DNA of 64,000 bases from Takakia lepidozioides (taxonomy: Eukaryota > Streptophyta > Takakiopsida > Takakiales > Takakiaceae). The position numbers were made by a program, and so were the translations under genes. Below the pieces are notes generated by a model. The model ran no database searches and was not told the DNA's origin. It saw nothing but the letters and a program-made list of their open reading frames with translations. Below are positions 43,553-55,270 of the stretch, one piece after another (the first letter of the stretch is position 1; every line of letters begins with the position of its first letter). The stretch covers positions 3,348,001 to 3,412,000 of the forward strand of contig CM060732.1 of NCBI GenBank assembly GCA_030704615.1. The letters are read 5' to 3'.

Positions 43553-45311
43553 GTCACAGTGCTGCTCATGCAGAATACCCAAGCCCAAAAACCCGGACTG
43601 ACTCTTGCCTCCACCTATGGAAAGGTTTTGGCCTACCGAGAGGGTGGAAAGCTATGGGAAGGAGAGACTAAAGCAATTCCTAAACCCAACATGCCCTCAT
43701 CCCGACACTCTTCATTTCCTCTCTAGCCATACACTAATGTCAAAAAGTGACAGGTGTGTTACAAACAGACAGCTAAGTGATCATCCCTGACTTGAAACAA
43801 CTTCTTCAATAGACCTCAAATAGATGTGGGGAGGATCTAATTTACATTAGAAGAATTATATAGATTTTTGGTCAGGTCCAAAAAACTAAAACCATTCTGT
43901 AGGTCCCTGCGCAAGTTTTGGGTCAAACGGCCTTGGTATGCCAAAGTTATGGCCAAACAGGCTCTATCTAATTTAAATTAGATCAAAGAACGAATTTCTT
44001 TAATTTTTCACACCCAAAACGTTCTCGACATTAAAAGCTGCTCCCAAGTCATCTACGAGTTCCCAACACGTCCATGTAGTTCTCACAGATTCCCTGGATT
44101 TCACCTACCGGTGTTTCAAACATACACCAGTGAACTGCTCTGCTCCAGCCAAGATCTGTAGCTATGCCGACTCCGGGGCTTTGATCCTTCGCATCCACTC
44201 CATCTAGCACACCCTTCCATGCCACGCTTGACGTGCACATGCCTCAGGGAAGCAATCTGAACAACTCCAACTTCGACCACCCACAATGAACTCCTTCGCT
44301 CTTCATCAGGGCTGCCAAGCTTCTATTGCAAGCACATGTAAATGAATTATGTGGAGCCTGAGTCACACATCTGCCCCTTCAGTTGATCACTTGTCTATTA
44401 AGGCATTTTCCCACACATAAGTGGGTTATACCCTCCTTCACCTTGCTGTCCCACCACTAGGAGAACTTCATGAGATCAGCCACAACTATCTCATACCCCA
44501 GAGTTGCCCTACATGTGAGGTCCACCAACATTCGGCTGTCCCTTCCATTCACACCTTGCTGGGCATACCCTGTATTAATCACACTCCCTCAGACCAGATT
44601 TCAGCCATGTCATCAGTCGCTCCAACCTTCTCTATGCTGTTGCAACTGACCAGTACAGTGATTAAACAGCTCGAGGTGCTTGCTTCTTGAGATCCCAAAG
44701 CCCATCAGATCTGACCAACATGATCGTAGACATACCCTTTGCCGTCATCCAACAGGTGGAAGCTCAGTCTCCTTTATGTCCTGACCTCAGATTCGCAATC
44801 CGCACACTATCCATTAAATTTGGCCCGAGTCGACTCTTCCTTTCACCACGATCCTCAAGCTCGGCTTGTCCTGGTTCTCCATTTAAAAATACTATTATGT
44901 ATTGACAAGAACAACCTCCAGGGAGTTTGCCAAGCTGGTGTTAAACTATTCCCCCAAGACCAAGAAAATCATACGACGTCACCGTTGCGGCCACTAGACA
45001 GACCACCTTCTTGCTACATTCATGCCCGCATACTCTGCTGGAGCGAATTGATGAGAACCCTATCACTTATCAGACCTCCGCGCTACCCGCATGCCACCAA
45101 ATGAAGACTTGCAAACAAAAACGATCACCTGGCAACGTAACTATGTAGCTTGTTAAGCGACTGTTGAACATATAACGACCAGTTTGCCAAGGTAACAAAC
45201 TCCCCACTGCTATGATCTGCCGAGGATCTTCCCATAATCATCTTTCACACTCCCAGTGCAAGACAACCATGGCCTGGGCTCCCTCCGCTTCTGTTAAATA
45301 TGCGTGCCTGC
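43553..45311. other. Unassigned sequence left of the full-length G2 element
   Basis: About 1.76 kb without a supported gene or recognisable repeat. It is interrupted by the G2 element: sequence on the other side resumes after 61138. Small open frames here show no family resemblance. Confidence 0.5.
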
Positions 45312-46387
45312 TGTTAGAGGACTGTAGGGGACTTAGACACTTATACGGGATCTGTAGGGTACCCTTAATTTTTGCACAGACTGAGACAAACAGGAACCTT
45401 AGGGGTGACAGCAGAGCACTGTAGAAGGGGGTTACACAGCCCACACAGCCAGTCACAGCCCGGCATAGCCACACAGCCAGTCACAGCCCGGCATACCCAC
45501 ACAGCCGACACAGCCGACACAGCCCACACAGCCCGACACAGCCGACACAGCCCACACAGCCCGACACAGCCGTCACAGCCCACACAGCCCACACAGCCGT
45601 CACAGCCAACACAGCCCGTCACAGCCGTCACAGCCCACACAGCCCGTCATAGTCGTCACAGCCCACACAGCCCACACAGCCCGTCACAGTCGTCACAGCA
45701 GACACAGCCCACACAGCCAGTCACAGCCCGGCATAGCCACACAGCCAGTCACAGCCCGACACAGCCAAACACAGCCAGTCACCGCTTGACACAGCTGTCA
45801 CGATAATAGGGAACGAAGAGTAGGACAGGGAACGACTGTGGGGAACAACACCAGAGAAGGGAACATGTTAGTTCACATACGACGGTTAGAGAGGGAAACG
45901 GTTAGAACCGCGGATAGGAGGATAAAGGGAAGAACGGGGATTATGATGAGATCATTATTCGGGGAGGACTTGGGAGTCAGGCGGAAGCGGAGATCGGAGA
46001 GCACGATGAAGGAGGATTAGTAGATGCTTGTTAGATGCAAAGCCGTAGGGATATTGTAGAGGAGAATAGAGATACAATGGCTTCGGCCTGATACCTGATA
46101 AATCATAATCTGATATTTATACGATACAATCACACTGTGTAGAGAGATCTGAGTGAAGCTGTGGATTGAATGGAGGAGTGAAGGAAACTAATACGTAATT
46201 ATCAATGGTAAGGTAGCTAAGATGAATGCGAAAAGGGAAACAAATAGGAAACACCCCCATGATACACTAGCTGTAGGTCATGACTGATTGTTCTGCGCGG
46301 GCTGAGTACTTAGAGATTTCCAACTCTTCTATCTTGGAGTTTCCGCCTCGGATAGCGAAGGGATGGGTGAGTAAAAGCCGCGCGACA
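45312..46387 (+). repeat. 5' LTR of the G2 element
   Basis: 1076 bp, TGTTAGAGG to GCGCGACA. A 360-bp stretch (about 45437-45800) is built of CACAGCC-containing words of mostly 8-11 bp (CACAGCCGA, CACAGCCCA and so on). A possible TATA motif, ATATTTATA, lies at 46113-46121. Confidence 0.95.
45437..45800. repeat. CACAGCC minisatellite in the 5' LTR
   Basis: Some thirty-five irregular CACAGCC words, identical to the copy in the 3' LTR except for one base. All three forward frames lack stops over long stretches, producing meaningless Ser/Gln/Thr/His-rich frames. Confidence 0.85.
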
Positions 46388-46975
46388 TTTGGCGACCATA
46401 CTGGGGAACTGGGACATGAACAACCAGATGTGACAGGCATCTGGTGGGATCATGGTGGTTGGACCATTAAAGAATTTGAAGTGAATCAAATTCCCTGTGA
46501 AACGAAGGAAGAAAGATTGTCCAAACAGTTCTTTCAAAGGTTCTTGGAATTGCCAGACGGATGTAAAGAAAATATTCTTAAACGAGTGCATGATGCTGAT
46601 CCAGAATGGGGTCTGGAGAAAGGAGTGATAAAGATTTATCAGGTAGCCTGTAGAGGAAGAGCACGTTGGTTACCAACATTGGTTTATGTGATAGCATTGC
46701 TATCCATTAAACGAGTAGAGTTTGAAGGCTGGGAAGAAAGAAAGGTGAATGTTTATACTCATATGCATGAAGAGCTTGTACTGGTAAAGAATTGGATTCC
46801 AAAGGATATTTTGTGGATCAAACTCACACCAAGAACAGCTTTTCAGACTTGTTTGCCATATGGTTATATGGTAACGGAGACTTCAAGTATAGCCAAGGGT
46901 GCATTGAAGCTTGAAAGAAATCCAGGCATATACGAGAGATATTACAGAAGAGAGTTTTGGTTATTGCCACATTAA
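46280..46975 (+). CDS. G2 5' ORF, unknown, crossing the LTR boundary
   Basis: 231 codons. The ATG at 46280 lies inside the LTR and the frame runs through the LTR end and the primer binding site into the internal region. Residues after about 45 look like a real globular protein (IWWDHGGWTIKEFEV, PDGCKENILKRVHDADPEWG, WLPTLVYVIALLSIKRVEF). No family recognised; position suggests the N-terminal part of gag. No Met occurs between the LTR end and residue 163, so either the LTR start codon is used or translation begins otherwise. Confidence 0.5.
   Translation: MTDCSARAEYLEISNSSILEFPPRIAKGWVSKSRATFGDHTGELGHEQPDVTGIWWDHGGWTIKEFEVNQIPCETKEERLSKQFFQRFLELPDGCKENILKRVHDADPEWGLEKGVIKIYQVACRGRARWLPTLVYVIALLSIKRVEFEGWEERKVNVYTHMHEELVLVKNWIPKDILWIKLTPRTAFQTCLPYGYMVTETSSIAKGALKLERNPGIYERYYRREFWLLPH
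46390..46407 (+). promoter_or_regulatory. Primer binding site of the G2 element
   Basis: TGGCGACCATACTGGGGA, two bases after the LTR. It starts with the TGG required to pair with a tRNA CCA end and resembles, with several differences, the Asp-tRNA site used by some plant gypsy elements. tRNA identity is uncertain. Confidence 0.55.
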
Positions 46976-47075
46976 AAGAAATGAAAGACATGGGACATGA
47001 GTGATGAAAGAGAAGCTAGACGACAAAGATATTCATTAAAAGGGAAAGCTATCTGAAAGCTAATTATCCATATCT

Positions 47076-48940
47076 TTGGGAGAGAGGAATAGACATAGGG
47101 GAATCATCTGGACCTCTCACACCATCAAGATCAAAAAGTGCATCACCTATACCGGAAGAACTAGAGTTGGATGCCACTCCTTCTGTTTCTTTGCAAGAAA
47201 GATTAAGGGAATTGGTACAGGAAGAAGATCAATCAGAGGTGAAAGATCTGAGGTACATCCTTGGATAAAAGATTTGACAGAAATCTTTGATAAAAGTTGG
47301 CATGGAACACCAAAAGCAGGAACTTCAGTTTCTGAAGCAGAAGATGAAGAAGGAGATGAGGATGTGGCAGAGCCAACGGAGAGTTCAGACTCTCCAACAC
47401 CATTACAGTTGAGTTACATGAGTGAAGAAGAAACCCAAGGGCAGAACTTGAATGATGAAAACAGAGAGAAGAAATTGGAAGAGGAAGATATGAAGAAGTA
47501 GACCCAACAGCTGAGGTTGAGACTACAACCAGGACATCCCAACCCGTTGGACCTGGATCAAGTGGAGCACTTGGATCACAGGCCAACGAAGGTGTCGGCT
47601 CAGGGGGATCAGGCGGGCTGCCTGGATCTGGCTCTGGGGGGACAGGGAGTGTGGGAAGTAGTGCAACTGAAGCTGGGAATACTGTGAATATCGTGGGGCC
47701 AGAAGCAGGGAGTGCTCAAGGGCCACCACTTGGTGGAAGATCCACCACAAAAACAACAGGTCCAGAAGGACCAGCACCAGCAAGGGTGCCAGCACCTGTC
47801 AGTGGGCAGAAGGTAGGGCCACAGATGGCGTTACAACCAACACGGGCAAAACCACCCTTTCCAATATATTCAGGAAAAGGGGATCCCGATGTACACATTA
47901 GCCAATTTGAGCACATGTGTATAGTGAACAATGAGAATGGCGATGATGCCAAGATGAGACTGTTTCCTTGTTCACTTATCAAGAAAGCAAGTGAATGGTA
48001 TGCAAGATTCCCTGATAATCATTTCCTAACCTGGAATGGCTTGAATACAGCATTTCGAAATAGGTTTCAGGACAAGTAAAACTGAGGATGAAGTGTATGG
48101 AAGTTTACAACAGCTGAAGCAGAAGAAGCATGAAACTGTTGAAGAGTATATGGAGAAGATGGAATTGATGATGAAAAAGCTGGCTGCAGTACCAGCACCC
48201 GGTTTACAGAAGACTTGGTTTGTGAGTGGACTAAGACCAGAGTTGCAGAAGAAAGTGGATATGTTACCCCATAATACAGTGGAGGAGGCATTTGAAACTG
48301 CGAACAGAATTGAGCAATTGGGAATGCTCAGGAGAGAGAAAAGGAAGATGAGGACTCTGAAGATGAGTCAGATGAAGAAGAAGAGCAAGAACTAAAAAGA
48401 AAGAGTAAGAGAAAGGAAAAGTTGAAGAGGGATAACTATGAGAAAAGATTGGAAGAAATCTTGAAGAAGTATGCCACAGAGGCTGCAACACATTGGAGGA
48501 AGGGTGTATGGTGTGCAAAGTGCCAGAATGAAGGCCATACCACTACAGAATGCCACATGAAGGAGAAACACTGTACTATCTGTAAAATGGATAACCATTC
48601 TACTGAGAATTGTTACTACAACAGAAGGACAGCTGCCAGAGAACCTAGGCAAGTGAGGGTGCATCAGGTGCACCCCCAGCCAAGAAGAAGCAATGATCAG
48701 GACCACTATGGTAGGTCTGGTGGTTATAACAATGGCATGGAAGGAAGAGGTAATTCAAGAGGGAATTACCAAGAAATTCCAGAGGCAACTATCAGGGTAA
48801 TCCAGGGGGAATTACCAGCCCGGGAATCAGGATTATAGAAATAATCCAAGACCAGACCAAGGGCGAGGACCAATGGTGAAGAGCTATGTTACTATTGTAA
48901 TCAGCCAGGACATCGCAAGGCAGCCTGTTCATTCTGGATA
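47076..48940 (+). pseudogene. G2 gag (capsid and zinc knuckles), frame-broken
   Basis: Gag packages the element RNA. Pieces: 47076-47501 (acidic), 47651-48079 with a Gly/Pro-rich linker and a capsid-like segment FPIYSGKGDPDVHISQFEH, then after a frame change near 48077 the capsid C-terminal part (ETVEEYMEKMELMMKKLAA, 48093-48395), and after another change near 48395 a basic region and two CX2CX4HX4C zinc knuckles (CAKCQNEGHTTTEC at 48512, CTICKMDNHSTENC). A third, CYYCNQPGHRKAAC, lies near 48891-48932 in a further frame. The frame changes may be sequencing errors, given the young LTRs. Confidence 0.75.
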
Positions 48941-49182
48941 AGACACCAGAATGAGATGAGAGCTCCTGTGAATGAGGGCCCAGTGGTGGCAGCTCACATG
49001 GTTAGGCCATGTGTTGTACCAGAAGTAAGTACAATGATAGTAACAAGAAGTAAAGCTAAACTAATACCTCCAGTAGAAGAGGAAGAAGATGAGACTGGAA
49101 GTGGCAATGATATGCCTGAAGAGGAAGAGACTTGGAAGGATGAGAAGGAACTGCACAAGGAAGTGGCAGATACTATAAGGAA

Positions 49183-51090
49183 ATGCAAAAGAGTACTGAT
49201 ATTCCTGTGGCAGATTCCTCTGATTCGGATGGAGAAAAAGAGGGAGTGAGGAAGAAAGGAGAAAAAGAAGATGCAGACATGCAAAGTAATGAAGAGACTT
49301 TGGCTGAAGTAATATGTCAGACCAAAGCAGAAATTACCATTGGACAGCTATTAGCTGTGGCACCTTATTGTAGGCACAGGCTGTATCAGGCAATCAATCG
49401 AATTGCCCAAGAAACAGGAAACACAGACCTGAACAGCAAGGTGACCAGTTATAATGTGAAGCCGGAAGGGCGAGAACCAGTCATGGACTTTGATGATTCT
49501 ATGCCAGTAATCCAATTGAGAATTGGAAGCACAGAACTAACTGATGTACTGATAGATGGTGGTTCTGGAGTAAATATCATGACAGACCAATTAAGGAAGA
49601 AGCTTGGTCTAAGTAACATGAAACCAGCCCCATTTACAGTAACAATGGCAGATCAAAGAAGTGTACAGCCATTGGGATTAATAAGAGGAGTTAAGATACA
49701 GATACAGAAAATGATCTTTCTGATCACAGTAACTGTATTAAAAATGGATGAAGTCATGGAGGCTTATTCCTTATTATTGGGACGTCCGTGGCTGAAACAG
49801 GCCAGGGTATTCCATGACTGGAATTCTCAGTTACTAACTGTGCATAATGGGATGCACGAGATACAAATTACCACAAAGAAATCTAGTAGATTACCTGCTA
49901 CAAGAAGACCTCGAGGAGTCAGAGAGTATGACTGGAGGGGAGGACTGGATGAGGAGCAGGAAGCTACCCTATTTGCTGCACACCCAGAGTGGGAGCAAGT
50001 TGCAGAGATGCGGCTGGAAAGCCTAAGTTGTTTGAGAGGTATCTGCTGTGGTGTAGTGACAGCAACACCAACTGAAGAAGAAACCAGCATTTACCCATCA
50101 CATTTCTATGAAGAAAGAGAAGGAGAAATAGAAATCCTAGAAGAACCAGCCACTGTGAGCTTACAGGATGAAGTGGTGACTGGTTGGACAATCACAGCTG
50201 ATGAGCAGGTGAGAGAAGTAAATGTGGGAACTCCGGAGGAACCAAGGATGGTGAAAGTAGGAGCTGATTTGGAGCCGGAATTCTTCGAAGAAGCTAAAAG
50301 CTTGTTCATCAAATACAGAGATGTATTTGCTTGGAGCTATGAGGATCTAAAAGGGATACCACCTGAAGTCTGTCAGCATAAAATTGAACTGGAACCAGGG
50401 TCAGTGCCAATCAAGCAGGCGAGGTATAGAATGAATCCCAACTACGCACAGAAGGTTGGAGAAGAGATAAAGAAGTTGGCTGAGGCTAAGTTTATATACC
50501 CAATAGAGTATACAACTTGGTTGTCACCCATTGTTATAGTTCCCAAGAAGAATGGCAAACTAAGAGTATGTGTGAACTATAAGAAGCTGAATGCTTGTAC
50601 GAAGAAAGATCCTTTCCCTTTGCCATTCACAGAAGCAGTATTAGACACTGTGGCAGGCCATGAGATGTACTCATTCATGGATGGCTTCAGTGGTTATAAT
50701 CAAGTGCAAGTGGCAGAAGAAGACCAAGGGAAAAACAGCTTTCATCACAGACTGGGGGGCTTATGCATACAAAGTCATGCCTTTGGACTTTGTAATGCAC
50801 CAGCGACCTTTCAGAGAGTGATAAGTGAATCTTTTCAAGAGTATCTGGATGATTTCATGCAGGTGTTTTTGGATGATTTCAGTGTGTACAGCTCTAAGAA
50901 TGAGCACTTGCATAAATTGGAGTTATGCCTGGCCAGATGCAGGATGAGAGGTCTGGGCTTGAATCCAGAGAAGTGTACTTTCTGTGTGAACTCAGGGGTG
51001 CTTCTGGGACACATAGTGTGTAAGAAGGGACTTCTGTGGATCCCAGGAAGACAGAGTCCATTAAAGTCTCTCCACCACCATGAATGTTAA
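49183..51090 (+). CDS. G2 protease and reverse transcriptase
   Basis: 635 codons from ATG 49183. Acidic N terminus; [14 protein letters not shown]; aspartic protease with [12 protein letters not shown] (Asp-Gly-Gly in place of Asp-Thr/Ser-Gly, 49555-49563); PLLG-type strand [10 protein letters not shown]; a linker; and the RT with [45 protein letters not shown] and catalytic FLDD at 50866-50877. Two compensating frame errors scramble about 18 residues around 50735-50785, where the relic at 2134-4238 keeps the expected [14 protein letters not shown]. The frame is lost near 51040 by a one-base deletion, before the RT thumb. Confidence 0.85.
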   Translation: MQKSTDIPVADSSDSDGEKEGVRKKGEKEDADMQSNEETLAEVICQTKAEITIGQLLAVAPYCRHRLYQAINRIAQETGNTDLNSKVTSYNVKPEGREPVMDFDDSMPVIQLRIGSTELTDVLIDGGSGVNIMTDQLRKKLGLSNMKPAPFTVTMADQRSVQPLGLIRGVKIQIQKMIFLITVTVLKMDEVMEAYSLLLGRPWLKQARVFHDWNSQLLTVHNGMHEIQITTKKSSRLPATRRPRGVREYDWRGGLDEEQEATLFAAHPEWEQVAEMRLESLSCLRGICCGVVTATPTEEETSIYPSHFYEEREGEIEILEEPATVSLQDEVVTGWTITADEQVREVNVGTPEEPRMVKVGADLEPEFFEEAKSLFIKYRDVFAWSYEDLKGIPPEVCQHKIELEPGSVPIKQARYRMNPNYAQKVGEEIKKLAEAKFIYPIEYTTWLSPIVIVPKKNGKLRVCVNYKKLNACTKKDPFPLPFTEAVLDTVAGHEMYSFMDGFSGYNQVQVAEEDQGKNSFHHRLGGLCIQSHAFGLCNAPATFQRVISESFQEYLDDFMQVFLDDFSVYSSKNEHLHKLELCLARCRMRGLGLNPEKCTFCVNSGVLLGHIVCKKGLLWIPGRQSPLKSLHHHEC

Positions 51091-53000
51091 GAGTTTAAGG
51101 AGATTCCTTGGGCAAACCAGTTATTACAGAAGATTTGTCAAAAGGTATGCACAAATAGCAGCACCATTGAGCAAGCTTCTGAAGAAAGATGCAGTGTTTG
51201 CCATGGACAGCTGAATGTCAACAGGCGTTTGAGGAACTTACACTGTCAGTAACAACTACACCTGTGCTGATTAACCCTCACTGGCATGTAGTATTTCATG
51301 TTCACGGCGATGCATCAGGAGAAGCGTTGGGAGCGGTGTTAGCCCAGAATGTTACAGGAATATAGATTCACCTGTGTACTATGCTAGCCGGTTGATGAAC
51401 AGTGCTGAGAGGAACTATAGCACAACGAAGAGGAAGCATTGGCAATGATCTATGCAGTGAAGAAATTCATTTCAGGCATTACCTATTGGGAAGAAAGTTT
51501 ATGTTTTATGTGGATCACCAGGCTCTGATATATCTGGTGAACAAACCTTTGATAAGTGGAAGGATAGCGAGGTTGGGTTGGTTAATAATCTTGCATGAGT
51601 TTGAGTTCGAGGTTATTTACAAGCCTGGCCGTTTGCATCTTGTGGCAGATCATTTGTCACGACTAACAACAGGAGAGGCCGCCACAGGAGTGGACGATCA
51701 GTTACCTGATGCGAGTTTATTTGTAATGGAGGTGCAAGGAAGTGCAGATGAATGGTTAGATTGGCAGTGGCCAATCAGATACTACCTGCTCATGGTCAGT
51801 GCCCACCTAGTTATGGTAAGGAGCAGAGGAAGAATTGCTATCAAGCTTTACCTTATACTATGGTAGGAAGCAGAATGTATAAGTTAGGACCTGATGGAGT
51901 ACTAAAACGATGCTGTGTTGTACCACATGAAGTAAATAAAGTCTTGGAGGAAGTTCATAAAGGAGTGGCTGGAGGTCATTTTGGAGAAGAGACTACTACA
52001 GTAGAAAGATACTACTCGCAGGTTACTGGTGGCCTACGTTGTTCAAAGATGTACATGAGTATTGTCAGAAGTGTGATGAATGTCAGAGGCTAGGACCTTT
52101 GCAGAGATCTGGAAGAATGGCCTTGCATCCTACAATGCCTACGGAACCATTTCAGAAATGGGGACTAGACTGTTGGACCAATTAATCCACCATCCAGAAT
52201 ACAACACACGAAACAGGTACATAATTACAGCCACTGATTATACTACAAAGTGGGTGGAAGCTAAAGCTTTGAGGGACAACACAGCCAAGTCCACAGGCAA
52301 GGTTCCTGTACGAGAACATACTTACACGATTTGGATGTCCCTTGAATTTATCAGTGATCAAGGAAGTCACTTCATGAATGAGACCATTGGAGTTATTGAC
52401 TAAAGAGTTTATGATTGTGCATAGAAAGAGTACAAACATATTACCCACAGGGTAATGGACAGGCAGAGGCTACCAACAAAATACTATGTACTATCTTGGC
52501 TAAGATAGTCAATGCAAACAGAACGGATTGGGATACAAAGCTGCTGACAGCTTTGTGGTCATACAGGACTTCATATAAAGTCACCACTAAGTATACACCA
52601 TTCCAATTAGTTTATGGTATGGAAGCCTTACTTCCAGTGGAATTCCTGTTACCTACCATGAGAACAGAGTGGGGAAAAGAATGGAATTGCAAGACTCCAT
52701 CAAGTCAGGAAACATGAATTATACCATGTGGAAGAAGTACGTGCTGATGCAGCTGATAATATGACCACAGAATTCAGATGAAGCGAAAGGAACAGTTTGA
52801 AAAGGCAAATTAAAGACTTTTAAGACGGGGGGGATTTGGTTTTATGGTTGCAGAAGAAAGGAAAGATTCAAGCTTCTAAGCTTAAATCACATGAAAGGAC
52901 CTTATGTCATACAAAAGATGTATGTAACAACACAGCCATGTTACAAACCATTAACAAGAAATGCTGGGAAGAGTCAATGCAAATAAGTTGAAGGGGTACA
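51091..53000 (+). pseudogene. G2 RNase H and integrase, indel-rich copy before the gap
   Basis: RT thumb ([15 protein letters not shown] near 51100), RNase H with DASGEALGAV and YVDHQALIYL, a linker with LVADHLSRL, then integrase pieces with frequent one-base insertions and losses (near 51185, 51360, 51430, 51850, 52170, 52300, 52700). From about 51797 the same sequence recurs, mostly corrected, at 54081-55270. The pattern looks like low-quality contig-end sequence rather than natural decay. Confidence 0.7.
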
Positions 53001-53103
53001 GTTATCCATGACAAACCCCTGCAACATGATTTGCATGTTGAACCGCAAGAGCAGTCACGGGCTGCACCCAGTGTTACGAACGGAGTATGGAACACTTGTC
53101 GCT

Positions 53104-53550
53104 AGGCCCAGTATATATGACCGGGTGGGCAAAACAAACGTGACACAGCCTATCACACAGCCCATCAAGGCGTGCACAGCCTATCACCCAGCCCATCACG
53201 ACGTGACACACGCCAATCACAGCCCGCGGCGCACCACAGCCTCATCACATCCCATCACGGCGTGACACGCCTATCACACCCATCACGACCGTGACACAAG
53301 CCAACCACGATTGGTAAACCCAGCAAGGCGCACACACAGCTTACCACAGCCCGTCACACGTGACACAGCCTATCACAGCCCGCACGACGTGACACACGCC
53401 ACCACAACCCATCAATGCGACACAGCCTATCACAACCTACCGCAGCGTGTCCCACCTATCACAGCTGTGCAGCGCACATGTGCAACACAGCCTATCACAA
53501 CACCATCACACACCTCACAGCTCAAGAAAGCCTACTAAAGTTACACGATC
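53104..53550. repeat. Damaged copy of the CACAGCC-type internal repeat
   Basis: Equivalent of the clean 30-bp repeat at 55424-55775 but with many small deletions (for example CACACGCC and CACACCC words). It precedes the N gap. Confidence 0.7.
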
Positions 53551-53580
53551 CATAAAATCATGACAAGTGGACACCTCAAA

Positions 53581-54080
53581 NNNNNNNNNNNNNNNNNNNN
53601 NNNNNNNNNNNNNNNNNNNNNNNNNNNNNNNNNNNNNNNNNNNNNNNNNNNNNNNNNNNNNNNNNNNNNNNNNNNNNNNNNNNNNNNNNNNNNNNNNNNN
53701 NNNNNNNNNNNNNNNNNNNNNNNNNNNNNNNNNNNNNNNNNNNNNNNNNNNNNNNNNNNNNNNNNNNNNNNNNNNNNNNNNNNNNNNNNNNNNNNNNNNN
53801 NNNNNNNNNNNNNNNNNNNNNNNNNNNNNNNNNNNNNNNNNNNNNNNNNNNNNNNNNNNNNNNNNNNNNNNNNNNNNNNNNNNNNNNNNNNNNNNNNNNN
53901 NNNNNNNNNNNNNNNNNNNNNNNNNNNNNNNNNNNNNNNNNNNNNNNNNNNNNNNNNNNNNNNNNNNNNNNNNNNNNNNNNNNNNNNNNNNNNNNNNNNN
54001 NNNNNNNNNNNNNNNNNNNNNNNNNNNNNNNNNNNNNNNNNNNNNNNNNNNNNNNNNNNNNNNNNNNNNNNNNNNNNNNN
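53581..54080. other. Assembly gap, 500 N
   Basis: Exactly 500 N, a typical placeholder of unknown true length. Left flank 51797-53580 and right flank 54081-55829 are copies of the same sequence, so the gap probably joins two overlapping contigs that were not merged. Confidence 0.95.
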
Positions 54081-55270
54081 TGCAGTGCCCACCTAGTTAT
54101 GGTAAGGAGCAAAGGAAAAAGAATTGCTATCAGAGCTTTACCTATACTATGGTAGGAAGCAGAATGTATAAGTTAGGACCTGATGGAGTACTAAACGATG
54201 CTTGTACCACCATGAAGTAAATAAAGTCTTGGAGGAAGTTCATAAGGAGTGGCTGGAGGTCATTTTGGAGAAGAGACTACCAGTAGAAAGATACTACTCG
54301 CAGGATACTGGTGGCCTACGTTGTTTCAAAGATGTACATGAGTATTGTCAGAAGTGTGATGATGTCAGAGGCTAGGACCTTTGCAGAGATCTGGAAGAAT
54401 GGCCTTGCATCCTACAATGCCTACGGAACCATTTCAGAAATGGGGACTAGACTTTGTTGGACCAATTAATCCACCATCCAAGAATACACGAAACAGGTAC
54501 ATAATTACAGCCACTGATTATACTACAAAGTGGGTGGAAGCTAAAGCTTTGAGGGACACACAGCCAAGTCCACAGCAAGGTTCCTGTACGAGAACATACT
54601 TACACGATTTGGATGTCCCTTAGAATTTATCAGTGATCAAGGAAGTCACTTCATGAATGAGACCATTGAGTTATTGACTAAAGAGTTTATGATTGTGCAT
54701 AGAAAGAGTACAACATATTACCCACAGGGTAATGGACAGGCAGAGGCTACCAACAAAATACTATGTACTATCTTGGCTAAGATAGTCAATGCAAACAGAA
54801 CGGATTGGGATACAAAGCTGCTGACAGCTTTGTGGTCATACAGGACTTCATATAAAGTCACCACTAAGTATACACCATTCCAATTAGTTTATGGTATGGA
54901 AGCCTTACTTCCAGTGGAATTCCTGTTACCTACCATGAGAACAGAGTGGGGAAAAAGAATGGAATTGCAAGACTCCATCAAGGTCAGGAAACATGAATTA
55001 TACCATGTGGAAGAAGTACGTGCTGATGCAGCTGATAATATGACCAGAATTCAGATGAAGCGAAAGGAACAGTTTGATAAAGGCAAATTAAAGACTTTTA
55101 AGACGGGGGATTTGGTTTTATGGTTGCAGAAGAAAGGAAAGATTCAAGCTTCTAAGCTTAAATCACCATGGAAAGGACCTTATGTCATACAAAAGATGTA
55201 TGATAACAACACAGCCATGTTACAAACCATTAACAAGAAATGCTGGGAAGAGTCAATGCAAATAAGTTGA
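54081..55270 (+). pseudogene. G2 integrase, cleaner copy after the gap
   Basis: Zinc-binding region (near 54220-54370, with frame errors), then the catalytic core: [20 protein letters not shown] and YYPQGNGQAEATNK supply the D, D and E residues. Next come the RTDWDTKLLTALWSYRTSYK segment and a C-terminal part with GDLVLWLQKKGKIQASKLKSPWKGPYVI. The last frame (54653-55270, 205 codons) is clean. A one-base shift near 55230 would connect it to LGRVNANKLKGY in the next ORF, the usual end of gypsy integrases. No chromodomain. Confidence 0.8.

Noticed and set aside
43553-45311. Host gene in the unassigned region
   Set aside because: Only short frames, no family motifs and no consistent splice chain.
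45372-45806. Ser/Gln/Thr/His-rich frames in the CACAGCC arrays
   Set aside because: Produced by the stop-free CACAGCC word inside LTRs; all frames are equally open.
53541-54220. Frames of about 180-217 codons over the gap
   Set aside because: They consist of unknown residues from 500 N.
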